From the IMG/VR virus record IMGVR_UViG_3300006921_000048, positions 1 through 37,538 of that record: a stretch of DNA of 37,538 nucleotides; one strand, written 5' to 3'. Shown here one piece after another: positions 30,040 through 37,090 of the stretch. The notes below the pieces were generated by a model that was not told where the DNA came from, ran no database searches, and worked only from the letters and a program-made list of their open reading frames with translations. Origin of the DNA: a virus. The position numbers and the translations under genes are program-made. The first letter of the stretch is position 1; each line of letters begins with the position of its first letter.

Positions 30040-30768
30040 TTAAACCTCCGGATAATAAGTTCTCGGCGTTATAAATGTACTTGCTGGAGAACCATCTTGT
30101 TGTAATGCTCTTAATAATTCTTCTTCGTACATAGCTTTTAATGGACCTATTCTTTCTGGTTGATATTTTTGAGCTAAATAATAAGCTAGTCCTGCTACCA
30201 TACAAGGTATAAATCTATAAGGTACATCTGCATCATTAGTATATGCACCTGCATCTTCAATTCTTTTTGCGTAATAATAATTAATAAAATTTCCAGCTTC
30301 TGTTGCACCTGGAGTTAAAAATAAAGTTATAGTTATTTTATCTATAAATCTTTGTACAAAATATTGTGTTGGAGTTCCTTTAGAAGTTTTAGATGCAAAA
30401 GATTGATACTCCGCTCTACCAACTTTTGTTAATGGAAAATCTACGTTTTGTGCATTTCTATATGACGCTTCTAACACGTCTTCTACACCATAAATAGCTG
30501 TTGCATCTGAAGTACCATCAGACGCTGATCTAAACATTGTATAAACATTTTGACCATTAACTAATGTTAAATTATTATTTGCTATTTCCCAATAATGAAG
30601 ACCTCTGTTGGCCCATTCTTGAAACATGATATTTAATGAAGTTCTAGCACTTTTTAATTGGTAACCACTTACCCCACTCATGCCAATTCTTTCAAAAGAT
30701 TCTTCTACTATATCAGATATAGAAAAACCTTTTCCAAAGGTTGCTGTTCCTGAGGTTGTGTTAGCCAT
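30040..30768 (-). CDS. Head-completion / tail accessory factor, P22 gp4-like (242 aa)
   Basis: The protein begins MANTTSGTATFGKGFSISDI and contains SAR TSLNIMFQEWANRGLHYW (about 43-65), a helical element typical of P22 gp4-type tail accessory factors, then the long helical stretch FIPCMVAGLAYYLAQKYQPE (about 185-204) and the basic/acidic helix GPLKAMYEEELLRALQQDG. Such proteins form a ring under the portal to close the head after packaging. AGGAG lies nine bases before ATG 30768. Its order before the second adaptor and hub fits assembly order. The identification rests on remembered family patterns, not a search. Confidence 0.86.
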   Translation of the reverse strand: MANTTSGTATFGKGFSISDIVEESFERIGMSGVSGYQLKSARTSLNIMFQEWANRGLHYWEIANNNLTLVNGQNVYTMFRSASDGTSDATAIYGVEDVLEASYRNAQNVDFPLTKVGRAEYQSFASKTSKGTPTQYFVQRFIDKITITLFLTPGATEAGNFINYYYAKRIEDAGAYTNDADVPYRFIPCMVAGLAYYLAQKYQPERIGPLKAMYEEELLRALQQDGSPASTFITPRTYYPEV

Positions 30769-30772
30769 TAGA

Positions 30773-31081
30773 CTAAGCTCCTGTAATAGTTACAGTTGCG
30801 CTTCCGCTAGCTCCAGCTAAATTGTAAACAATTCCATTTGTAAATAATATTCCAGAACCAGGGACATAAACTTCTAATCCTTCAGTTCCAAAATTGTATG
30901 TTGCTTTTAAATTTCCTGCTGCCGCTGCTCCTGCTGTTGCTGCATCGTACAACAACAAAGTAGCACTTGCTATTCCTTTAGCTTGAATAGATGTAACTCT
31001 AGCTCTACCTGCTCTTGCAAGAGTATCGGCACCTATAGTAGCCATATTTAATGTTGTTTGATCACTTGAAAATGATGTCAT
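30773..31081 (-). CDS. Small alanine-rich structural-type protein (102 aa)
   Basis: It begins MTSFSSDQTTLNMATIGADT and has an alanine/glycine-rich middle (YDAATAGAAAAGNLKATYNF) and a beta-type end (NLAGASGSATVTITGA). No hydrophobic membrane helix or catalytic motif. The pattern (VTSIQAKGIASATLLLYDAA) resembles small phage decoration or neck proteins with an Ig-like fold that have a metabolite-free beta sandwich. The gene is four bases from the next and has AGGAG before ATG 31081. Exact role unknown. Confidence 0.83.
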   Translation of the reverse strand: MTSFSSDQTTLNMATIGADTLARAGRARVTSIQAKGIASATLLLYDAATAGAAAAGNLKATYNFGTEGLEVYVPGSGILFTNGIVYNLAGASGSATVTITGA

Positions 31082-31115
31082 ATTTTTCTCCTATTTATTA
31101 TCTAATACCAAATTT

Positions 31116-31781
31116 TTAAACTTCTCGCAACAACCATCCTTGTGTTGCATCTATATAAACTAACGTAAAAGCAGCTCTGTCTGTACTTACGACTAAATTA
31201 GAAGCAGCTCCTTGAATCTTATGACCGTTTCTATTAACGGTAATATTATTCGTTGCAGCCGTTCCAGCGTAATCTATTATAGCTACTTCATTACCTAAAG
31301 CAGCACTTGCCGGTAATGTTACTATAACCGCTCCTGAAGTTGTGTTTACAGGGAAACCTTTTCCTATAGTGGCTGTAAAGTCTGCAGTTTTTGCAGCAGA
31401 CCATTCATGAACTGATCCACCTGCTCCTGGTGCATCTTGGAATGTAGCTGAAGTTCCAGCGCCGTTGGAAGTTAATACCTGGCCGCTAGTACCCTCAGCG
31501 ATGCCTCCGAAAGCACCTGAGTTATTATACTGTACCTGTCCATTAGTTCCACCAACAGATCCTGTGGAATCAGTTGCCCACCCAAGATTTCCTGAGCCAT
31601 CAGTTTTTAATATCTGATTAGCCGATCCATCCGTTGCAGGGAGATTCCATACGAGATTAGACGTAACTGTAGCGGGAGACGCGAAGCCTACGTAATGCGT
31701 GTTATCCGCATCACCTAAACGAAGTTCTCCTTTTACTTTGCCTTTTCCGACTCTGACTGGTCCTGTAAATGTTGTTTTCAT
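31116..31781 (-). CDS. Fibre-type structural protein with shared C-terminal domain (221 aa)
   Basis: The N-terminal half has phage fibre signatures: NLVWNLPATDGSANQILKTD, GQVQYNNSGAFGGIAEG and TSGQVLTSNGAGTSATFQDA. The last 70 residues, VIVTLPASAALGNEVAIIDY then NNITVNRNGHKIQGAASNLV and AFTLVYIDATQGWLLREV, are paralogous to the end of the 235-residue protein at 27815-28522. The DNA for the N-terminal half (31421-31540) is about half G and C, well above the surrounding sequence, which suggests that this part was acquired separately. The next gene upstream ends 82 bases before ATG 31781, with an inverted repeat in between. Confidence 0.87.
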   Translation of the reverse strand: MKTTFTGPVRVGKGKVKGELRLGDADNTHYVGFASPATVTSNLVWNLPATDGSANQILKTDGSGNLGWATDSTGSVGGTNGQVQYNNSGAFGGIAEGTSGQVLTSNGAGTSATFQDAPGAGGSVHEWSAAKTADFTATIGKGFPVNTTSGAVIVTLPASAALGNEVAIIDYAGTAATNNITVNRNGHKIQGAASNLVVSTDRAAFTLVYIDATQGWLLREV

Positions 31782-31810
31782 AGAGCTTCCATTTGGGACC
31801 TTACCAGCTC

Positions 31811-31863
31811 TAAGTTATAAAAGTATTTTATCTATAAAGTCTAGTAAAGCCCGTTATAACTTA
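31811..31863. repeat. Ten-base perfect inverted repeat between two fibre-type genes
   Basis: TAAGTTATAA (31811-31820) and TTATAACTTA (31854-31863) are exact complements separated by 33 bases. The second arm touches the stop codon of the 171-residue gene. The stem is all A/T with two G-C pairs and the loop is long, so it is a weak terminator at best. It could be a regulatory site or recombination junction. The 82-base gap also holds weak -10-like sequences; I call no promoter there. Confidence 0.5.
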
Positions 31864-32379
31864 TTAATTACCGAAAGGTGTTACAATTGTTCCTGAACCT
31901 AATAGTAATGTGTTATGCACTAAATACGAATTTGTATCTATTGCAGTAACTTGTATAACGCTGCCAACTAAACCACCTTTAGTAGTTCCATTTAAGTCTA
32001 TAGCATCATTAAGAGCAGCAGGGATAAAAGCTTTTTTAGCTCCATCATCTACCGCAACCATTGCTGCGCCTTTGAACTTATCTGTTCCGTCAGTTGTTAT
32101 TTTAATAGCAGTTGCTAAAGTTTCTACGTAAAAATAAAAACTTGCACCGATATTATTTAGATTGTTGTAATCAGTTTCTCCTGAAGTCTTTCCATTAGCG
32201 TTTACATTGATTGATGGTAAAGTAAATACACCATCTGCATCATTGCAAAGTAATATTCTTCCTGCATGAGATTTTACTGTTAGTGAAGTGTCAGCTGTTA
32301 AGCTAACAGTCATACCAGGACCTGTATTTATAAAGCCATTTTTTGAAATGACCGGTCCTGAAAACGTTGTGTTTGCCAT
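31864..32379 (-). CDS. Fibre or decoration-type structural protein (171 aa)
   Basis: It starts MANTTFSGPVISKNGFINTG, and the TFSGPV part echoes the TTFTGPV at the start of the 221-residue neighbour (31116-31781), so the two may share an N-terminal attachment element. The body is beta-rich with repeated turns (GRILLCNDADGVFTLPSINV, KITTDGTDKFKGAAMVAVDD). A late segment VIQVTAIDTNSYLVHNTLLL is typical of phage decoration or spike proteins. AGGAGG is at a good distance from ATG 32379. It is the first gene after the capsid-side intergenic region and begins the tail operon. Confidence 0.84.
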   Translation of the reverse strand: MANTTFSGPVISKNGFINTGPGMTVSLTADTSLTVKSHAGRILLCNDADGVFTLPSINVNANGKTSGETDYNNLNNIGASFYFYVETLATAIKITTDGTDKFKGAAMVAVDDGAKKAFIPAALNDAIDLNGTTKGGLVGSVIQVTAIDTNSYLVHNTLLLGSGTIVTPFGN

Positions 32380-32463
32380 GTTGTTTTCCTCCTAGTTATT
32401 TGAATACCGTCTCTAGGCCGTCGACTATACGCGTCGATATCCAATTTTATGTATAGTACGATA

Positions 32464-32492
32464 TTTATACATTATTTTTAACTAGAGTGCAA
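32464..32492 (-). promoter_or_regulatory. Possible late promoter for the tail operon
   Basis: In the 160-base gap 32380-32540, the minus strand has TTGCAC (32492-32487), a 17-base spacer and TATAAA (32469-32464). The -10 is close to consensus, but the -35 is weak. The CGTACTATA motif at 32460-32452, shared with the gap before the glycosyltransferase, lies right at the predicted start. The rest of the leader (32400-32445) has a short GC-rich block with two CGTCGA copies and no gene. A promoter here, downstream of the capsid terminator, would make the tail genes a separate unit. Confidence 0.4.
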
Positions 32493-32540
32493 GAGAGCCT
32501 ACAGTGTGGAGTGGATTTTTTCCAACAATGTAGCTTTTTG

Positions 32541-32762
32541 TTAAGTAGCTACAGAAACTTGGGGTGCAACTTCGTTAATCTTATTATCTAAATGGGCTTT
32601 TTTAGCTTCAGCCATTTTGATATGATTAATAAGCTCCTTAACTTTATGGTCTATTTTAACCATGTCTAAGGTATATCTACCTTGGTTAAGATGCTCCTGC
32701 TCCCATTTGAGATCCAGAACTTTCTTTTGCTTGTAAAGTTCCTTCAGATGGTTGTCTATCAT
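32541..32762 (-). CDS. Small coiled-coil protein (73 aa)
   Basis: The protein MIDNHLKELYKQKKVLDLKW and on is almost wholly helical and charged: ELYKQKKVLDLKWEQEHLNQ and VKIDHKVKELINHIKMAEAK suggest an antiparallel coiled coil. It overlaps the preceding 89-residue gene by 77 bases in another frame. Its ribosome site is a GAGG twelve bases before the ATG, weak in distance, so the exact start is uncertain. It lies just after the capsid gene terminator, where small capsid-assembly proteins are common, but no function is known. Confidence 0.65.
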   Translation of the reverse strand: MIDNHLKELYKQKKVLDLKWEQEHLNQGRYTLDMVKIDHKVKELINHIKMAEAKKAHLDNKINEVAPQVSVAT

Positions 32763-32955
32763 CTTTTATAACTTCCTCATAAGTTATTCTATTCATCCGG
32801 TCACTATAAGAGTTTCCAAGATTTTCCCAAATTATACTTTTTTCTCCTAGTTTGTCAAGTATAGCTTTTTCGACTGATTCTGAGTTATCTTCTGCTTCTA
32901 CAGTAAATGTAGTGTGATGATTATATGCCCAGATATTTATGATAAGTTTTTTCAT
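32686..32955 (-). CDS. Small unknown protein after the capsid terminator (89 aa)
   Basis: I start this at ATG 32955 (MKKLIINIWAYNHHTTFTVE) because AAGGA lies eight bases upstream and the extra twelve residues of the longer frame would begin inside the terminator stem. The first half is a beta-alpha type domain, with EVIKDDRQPSEG after it; the last 20 residues are a low-complexity S/G/A tail (ESSGSQMGAGAS). The tail overlaps the next gene by 77 bases, so its end may be under double coding constraint. Function unknown. Confidence 0.72.
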   Translation of the reverse strand: MKKLIINIWAYNHHTTFTVEAEDNSESVEKAILDKLGEKSIIWENLGNSYSDRMNRITYEEVIKDDRQPSEGTLQAKESSGSQMGAGAS

Positions 32956-32976
32956 TTGTATTTTCCTTTCTAACAT

Positions 32977-33005
32977 AAAAAAAGGGGCCATAAAAGGCCC
33001 CTTTT
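32977..33005 (-). terminator. Rho-independent terminator after the major capsid gene
   Basis: The minus-strand transcript folds as AAAAGGGGCC, a six-base loop (UUUUAU), GGCCCCUUUU, with a continuous U run (seven U's at 32983-32977). The ten-base stem has six G-C pairs. It begins about 20 bases after the capsid stop. It is the strongest terminator in the window and should reduce transcription from the very abundant capsid message into the tail genes. The stem is symmetric, so it could also stop plus-strand transcription. Confidence 0.88.
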
Positions 33006-33025
33006 AAGATTTTTACGATTAAGAC

Positions 33026-33934
33026 TTACGGTGTTCCTGTAGAACCAAAAATACCTCTAGGGTCTGAGAATCCAAAAGAATATCTCTCTCTAGCTTTGTA
33101 TCTTACGTTTCCAGTGTCAAAATCACCTTCCATTGAAGTTTTGATAGGTGATCTATTAAACATTTTTAGACCGTTAGGAACATCTGTTTTAATGAAATAT
33201 GCATCATCATCAGTTAAGTAGTGGTTTACTACATAACCTTGAGGAATCATACCTTTAGATACGATTGCATTGATATCATTATCAGCTGTTCCAGTTCTAC
33301 CTTTAGACTCCATTAGTCTTTCAGCAGTAAATTGAAGCGCAGATGGAATAATCATTTTCATTCCTCTTGCTGCAATTTTTAGACCTCTTTCATCAGTGAA
33401 CGCTGCAATGTCAATTAACGATTGTTCTAGTGAAGTTTCGTTAAGATCTGCAGATACCGTCAACTCATTAGAGAATGATCCTGCTAAAGTAGGGTGATCA
33501 GTTGCGCAAAGCTCTTTACCGTCACCACCAAGGAAGTTTGGATCAAATGCATTATTTAATACATTTGCACCTTTAACTTGTTTAGTGTTTGCCATAGATC
33601 TTGCTAACGCTTTTGTATATCTAGACGCAAGTCTGTCATACAAGTTATCTTCGATAGCTTCTTCTGTGATAGCAAATGCAAGGGCGATTGTCTCGTTTGT
33701 GTACCTTGCAGTGAAAGTCTCTTGAGCATCGTCGAACGATACACCTTGACCTTCCGCTTTAACTTGTGCATTTCCAAATCCAGAAAGCATTACTTCTTCT
33801 TCGAATGCTCTTTCTGAAGATTCAATGTCAAAAATCTCAGCGTGTTCATTGTCGTAGTTTTTATATTCCAAGCCGAATAGTGCATTCAAACCTGGCTCTA
33901 GTTCTTTAACTAGTTGTGCTCTTGATATTGCCAT
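33026..33934 (-). CDS. Major capsid protein (HK97 fold)
   Basis: This 302-residue protein begins MAISRAQLVKELEPGLNALF and has the spread of features of the Mu gpT-type HK97 capsid proteins: an N-arm, a segment RYTNETIALAFAITEEAIED near 80-100, an LCATDHPTLAG loop near 142-152, a P-domain helix with ERGLKIAARGMKMIIPSALQ, and the A-domain end YKARERYSFGFSDPRGIFGS. No cleaved pro-segment is evident. The neighbours fit: a scaffold-type protein and two head proteins lie upstream and a strong terminator lies downstream, as expected for the most expressed gene. AGGAG stands nine bases before ATG 33934. Confidence 0.92.
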   Translation of the reverse strand: MAISRAQLVKELEPGLNALFGLEYKNYDNEHAEIFDIESSERAFEEEVMLSGFGNAQVKAEGQGVSFDDAQETFTARYTNETIALAFAITEEAIEDNLYDRLASRYTKALARSMANTKQVKGANVLNNAFDPNFLGGDGKELCATDHPTLAGSFSNELTVSADLNETSLEQSLIDIAAFTDERGLKIAARGMKMIIPSALQFTAERLMESKGRTGTADNDINAIVSKGMIPQGYVVNHYLTDDDAYFIKTDVPNGLKMFNRSPIKTSMEGDFDTGNVRYKARERYSFGFSDPRGIFGSTGTP

Positions 33935-33954
33935 AATTTATACTCCTATTCTTC

Positions 33955-34608
33955 TTATGCTATATATATGTTACTAGCTGGGTTATACGCAACTATCATA
34001 TCAACATTAGCTGCTGATCTGTCATTGTTATCAGGAACATCAGCTGATCTTACCATTTTCCACATTTTAGTAGCAGCTCCGCCGCCAGTACAATGTAGTT
34101 TAACAGTAGATTGACCGCTTTTGTTATCTGTAGCAGTGAAACTAGTTACATTAAAGTTTTTACCATTATCGCTAATGGGCGCTGCAGCGTCAGTTTTTAC
34201 AATGTATTCCTGTGAAGGGTCATCATTAATAAAACCTGTGCCATCAGCACTTCCTGTATTATAGTCAGTTCCAAATACCGTTCCAGCATCTACAAAATTA
34301 GTGAATCTTGGTTTTTTAGTTGTATTATCAACATAAAAAATACCATTGAATACACCTACTAATAAAGGTTGAGTCGTATTGTTATACGATTGTCCACCTG
34401 CACCAGTATCATCTGTAGTAGCAAAACTCATATCTTGAAGGTAACCTTCATCCCCAGAACCATCTTGGAATGAAACAGGGTTTCCTTTATAGATACCTAC
34501 ACCTGGATTTGACTTGACCGGATACGCAGACTGACCTGAAGTCGCTGGAGTGTTCCCCAGTCTTTCAGTCATTCTTAATCCGAATCCTTCCGTTTGTGTG
34601 TTAGCCAT
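33955..34608 (-). CDS. Putative head decoration protein (217 aa)
   Basis: The sequence starts MANTQTEGFGLRMTERLGNT and resembles proteins that precede the capsid gene in many marine phages, with GIYKGNPVSFQDGSGDEGYL and TQPLLVGVFNGIFYVDNTTK. It is beta-rich, glycine/threonine-rich, and has no membrane helix. The position directly before the major capsid protein, 20 bases away, points to a decoration or auxiliary capsid protein; that is inference by context. An AAGGAG site precedes ATG 34608. Confidence 0.82.
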   Translation of the reverse strand: MANTQTEGFGLRMTERLGNTPATSGQSAYPVKSNPGVGIYKGNPVSFQDGSGDEGYLQDMSFATTDDTGAGGQSYNNTTQPLLVGVFNGIFYVDNTTKKPRFTNFVDAGTVFGTDYNTGSADGTGFINDDPSQEYIVKTDAAAPISDNGKNFNVTSFTATDNKSGQSTVKLHCTGGGAATKMWKMVRSADVPDNNDRSAANVDMIVAYNPASNIYIA

Positions 34609-34665
34609 AGTCTTTTCTCCTTATTACTATTTATTTTAAATTAATGGGTAGGAATTGTTAAAAAA

Positions 34666-35130
34666 TTAACTCTTCTTTGAACCACCAAAAGTTACACGAG
34701 TCTGCCTCTCTTGATTGATTGGCATACTTGGGTGCTGTTCCTTCATAAGGTCGTTATTAATAGCATCATTACGATCCTGAGTTTGTCTTTTAAAGTACTC
34801 AGCTCTTGATGCTGCAACCTCTTCCGGTATCCTTGCTAGCACAAGGCCACCAACTCCGATTACTCCTGCGTATTTTCCTTCCTTCATAGTTGGAAAATCT
34901 GAATCTGGATATTCGTCAGATCTAACTAACTCATAACCTGATCTAATTTTTCCTGACATGTTTTTAGTATCGTCAAATCCTAAAACCTCTGCCCGGATCC
35001 ATCGGTGTTTATAACCGTCTGGCGCAGGTGGTGCATCTAAAGAAGATGGGGGAGTCCATGTCGTAGGTCTTTTTTCTTTTACCCTTGACTGACTGGCACG
35101 AGGGGTCTTATTTATTTCATTTTTTTTCAT
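34666..35130 (-). CDS. Unknown head-module protein (154 aa)
   Basis: It has a basic N-terminus (MKKNEINKTPRASQSRVKEK), a proline-rich linker (TTWTPPSSLDAPPAPDGYKH), then a compact beta domain (WIRAEVLGFDDTKNMSGKIR, GVIGVGGLVLARIPEEV) and a basic C-terminus. I recall related proteins between scaffold and capsid genes in marine phages without an assigned role. GGAGG eight bases before ATG 35130 supports the start. A head-assembly role is inferred only from position. Confidence 0.82.
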   Translation of the reverse strand: MKKNEINKTPRASQSRVKEKRPTTWTPPSSLDAPPAPDGYKHRWIRAEVLGFDDTKNMSGKIRSGYELVRSDEYPDSDFPTMKEGKYAGVIGVGGLVLARIPEEVAASRAEYFKRQTQDRNDAINNDLMKEQHPSMPINQERQTRVTFGGSKKS

Positions 35131-35133
35131 ATG

Positions 35134-36063
35134 CTATACCTCCGTGTTTTTATGTTTTGCATATTCTTCTAGTGGCACACCTAATTTTTTAGCAATTGCT
35201 ACTTCCGTCGGTGTGAGTCGAACGCTTTTGCGACTTGTTTTTACACTTCTTTTTGCCGAAGCAACTGTCTGTGTAGGTTTTGTCGATTCCCTTTCCTCTT
35301 TTGTATCAAATTTTTGAGGGAATTCAAGTCTTATTCTTTTGTCAATTTCAGAATAATATTCATCAGATTGAGGGTCATACCCTTCTTCATCCACTAATTT
35401 AGTATGAAGATCAAAAGCTGTATAAGTCATAGCAGTATCCTTGCCAAACCATTTATTATTAGAAGCCCAATCTTGTGCCTTAGGATCAGGATCTTGAGAA
35501 GGTCGAGCTCTATTTGGAGCTATATTAACTTCTTTTTGGTTTACAGGGTTTTGTGCTACATGTTCTTTTTGTTCAATTAACCTAGCTTCTTCGTAACCAA
35601 GTTTAGCTATTTCTTTTTGAGCTTGAACTTCAGAAGCTAAATCATTAGCTTCTCTTGCAGCGGCTAGTGTTGCGTAAGCAGCTTTTAAAGAAGAACTTAT
35701 TTTTTCTTCTTTATCTTTTAAACTACCAGTTTTTAAATTAGAGTACTGTTTTTTTAATTTATTAGAAGACTCTACCATTGTTCTTGCGTATTCAATAGCC
35801 TCTTCTTTTTGTCTTTCAGCTTCTCTATATTTTTTAGTTAGTTTATTTATTCTTCTTTTAACACTGTCACTATATTCTTCTAATTCATCTTTCTGTTCAT
35901 CTTTCTTTTCAAGTTTTTTCTCTTCAGGTTGTTCTTGTTCAACCTCTACTTTTTCTTCTGGTTGATCTTTAACTTCTTCTACCTTAGGGCTTTCTAATTC
36001 AACTTCAGCTCCTGGGCCAGATGTGTCTATATCTACCATGTCTTTGTTTGCTTCTTCTTGCAT
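35134..36063 (-). CDS. Putative capsid scaffolding protein (309 aa)
   Basis: The N-terminal 65 residues are extremely acidic and E/K-rich (VEEVKDQPEEKVEVEQEQPE), followed by a long helical coiled-coil region (about 65-175, INKLTKKYREAERQKEEAIE) and a basic C-terminus (SAKRSVKTSRKSVRLTPTEV, about 265-290). Acidic helical body with a basic end that contacts the capsid is the usual layout of phage scaffolds. It lies two genes before the major capsid protein, which fits. AAGGAGG before ATG 36063 is one of the strongest ribosome sites in the window. No protease motif. Confidence 0.87.
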   Translation of the reverse strand: MQEEANKDMVDIDTSGPGAEVELESPKVEEVKDQPEEKVEVEQEQPEEKKLEKKDEQKDELEEYSDSVKRRINKLTKKYREAERQKEEAIEYARTMVESSNKLKKQYSNLKTGSLKDKEEKISSSLKAAYATLAAAREANDLASEVQAQKEIAKLGYEEARLIEQKEHVAQNPVNQKEVNIAPNRARPSQDPDPKAQDWASNNKWFGKDTAMTYTAFDLHTKLVDEEGYDPQSDEYYSEIDKRIRLEFPQKFDTKEERESTKPTQTVASAKRSVKTSRKSVRLTPTEVAIAKKLGVPLEEYAKHKNTEV

Positions 36064-36084
36064 AGGTTCCTCCTTCTATGTTAT

Positions 36085-36549
36085 TTAAATATAATGAAGT
36101 ATAGATTCAGGATCTGAAATAGTTCCTAAAACTTCATCATCGTTTAAAATTCTTACTTCTCCACCTTTAATAGGTAGACGCGATCCCGCATATCTTGCAA
36201 AGATAACCCAATCTTTTTCTTTACACCAAGGACCAGTTTTAAATTTTTCTTCATCTTTATAAGCTAGTGGTCCCATTTTTAAAACATAACCGCAATTAAC
36301 TGCAATACGTAACTTGTCTAAAGTTTCTTGTGCAATTAATAAACCGCCTTTTGTTTTTTCTTTTGGGGTAAAAGGTAAAACTAACATCCTCCATCCAGAG
36401 GGTGTAGGTAAATCATCAACTACCTTTTCAACATTTGTGTGATCGACTCTTTCGTTTTTTTCTTTTATGTCTTGTTCTTTATATTTTTCTTCAAGTGCGA
36501 GTTTTATTTTCGGTGTTTCCGAACTCGACGATTGTTCCTGACTCATCAT
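36085..36549 (-). CDS. GroES-like co-chaperonin
   Basis: After a charged 48-residue N-terminal extension, residues 51-150 follow the GroES (Cpn10) beta-barrel: GWRMLVLPFTPKEKTKGGLL at the start, with a mobile-loop-like GGLLIA at 68-73, CGYVLKMGP near 86-94, WVIFARYAGSRL and the closing NDDEVLGTISDP (136-147). Phage co-chaperonins such as T4 gp31 replace GroES so that host GroEL can fold the capsid protein. Its position directly before the scaffold and capsid genes fits that role. ATGs at 36549 and 36546 both follow AAGGAG. The start overlaps the 81-residue gene by 59 bases. Confidence 0.9.
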   Translation of the reverse strand: MMSQEQSSSSETPKIKLALEEKYKEQDIKEKNERVDHTNVEKVVDDLPTPSGWRMLVLPFTPKEKTKGGLLIAQETLDKLRIAVNCGYVLKMGPLAYKDEEKFKTGPWCKEKDWVIFARYAGSRLPIKGGEVRILNDDEVLGTISDPESILHYI

Positions 36550-36736
36550 TTTGCTCCTTCTTATTTAGCAGGTTAGAGATTTCCTGTAATATTATTTGTG
36601 TTGCGTGTGCTTGTCCAAGTAGATACTTGTATTTTTCCATGTTGTCAACCCCGCCTGACATTATGTTTTCACCTATAGTTTCGTAATTAATTTTTAATAA
36701 TCTTTGTAATTTATTTATTATAATTAAATCTTCCAT
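36491..36736 (-). CDS. Small helical protein (81 aa)
   Basis: The protein MEDLIIINKLQRLLKINYET is followed by GENIMSGGVDNMEKYKYLLG and QAHATQIILQEISNLLNKKE, mostly helical. The YKYLLGQAHATQIILQEIS element is typical of small proteins found beside the head genes of marine phages. The tail (residues 62-81) overlaps the co-chaperonin gene in another frame. The ATG overlaps the upstream stop (TAATG at 36736), so it relies on coupling. Function unknown. Confidence 0.78.
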   Translation of the reverse strand: MEDLIIINKLQRLLKINYETIGENIMSGGVDNMEKYKYLLGQAHATQIILQEISNLLNKKEQNDESGTIVEFGNTENKTRT

Positions 36737-36954
36737 TACAACTCTGTTCCTTTCTCTGGTTCAAGTTCATCTAATACGCCAAGTTTTTCTTTTGCATTAG
36801 CAATCTTTTCTATCTGTTTATTTACTTCTTCTATGTGTTGGGGATGTTCACCAATACCTACAGAATTTTCTAGGTATATATTTGCTGTTGCATCTGCTTC
36901 AGCTATTTCAGCTTCGTATCTAGCTCTTAGGGCTTCTAGTATAGCTCTTCTCAT
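36736..36954 (-). CDS. Small coiled-coil protein (72 aa)
   Basis: The sequence MRRAILEALRARYEAEIAEA then DATANIYLENSVGIGEHPQH and EEVNKQIEKIANAKEKLGVL makes two helices separated by a short turn, with an acidic end (ELEPEKGTEL). This small helical-hairpin type is common next to head genes of marine phages; no function is known. AGGAG is nine bases before ATG 36954. The start lies within a 56-residue frame read in another phase. Confidence 0.8.
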   Translation of the reverse strand: MRRAILEALRARYEAEIAEADATANIYLENSVGIGEHPQHIEEVNKQIEKIANAKEKLGVLDELEPEKGTEL

Positions 36955-37090
36955 TTTTCTTTCTCCTTTTACGTAAAATGTTAGTTCTTGTTTTCCAACA
37001 CCATTCAGTCATTTTAATAGCATAAGTTTCTACAAAAGAAACTGCATCATCAAGTTTAGCAAAACAATTATAAATAAATCTGTCTAACAT
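36920..37090 (-). CDS. Possible 56-residue protein bridging two head genes
   Basis: The frame from ATG 37090 gives MLDRFIYNCFAKLDDAVSFV then ETYAIKMTEWCWKTRTNILR and a basic end (KRRKKNEKSYTRSPKS). It fills the 129-base gap between the DUF6321-like and the 72-residue genes, overlapping both (by 7 and 35 bases). Its amphipathic helix and WCW-basic pattern look protein-like rather than random. The ribosome site is weak, so it may be translated by coupling with the gene upstream. Function unknown. Confidence 0.5.
   Translation of the reverse strand: MLDRFIYNCFAKLDDAVSFVETYAIKMTEWCWKTRTNILRKRRKKNEKSYTRSPKS

Noticed and set aside
32530-32552. GTAGCT/AGCTAC hairpin as a terminator
   Set aside because: The stem is six bases with an 11-base loop, overlaps the stop codon of the small coiled-coil gene and is not followed by a U-run.
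32956-32991. Longer start for the 89-residue protein
   Set aside because: It would begin inside the terminator stem, and the internal ATG has an AAGGA site.
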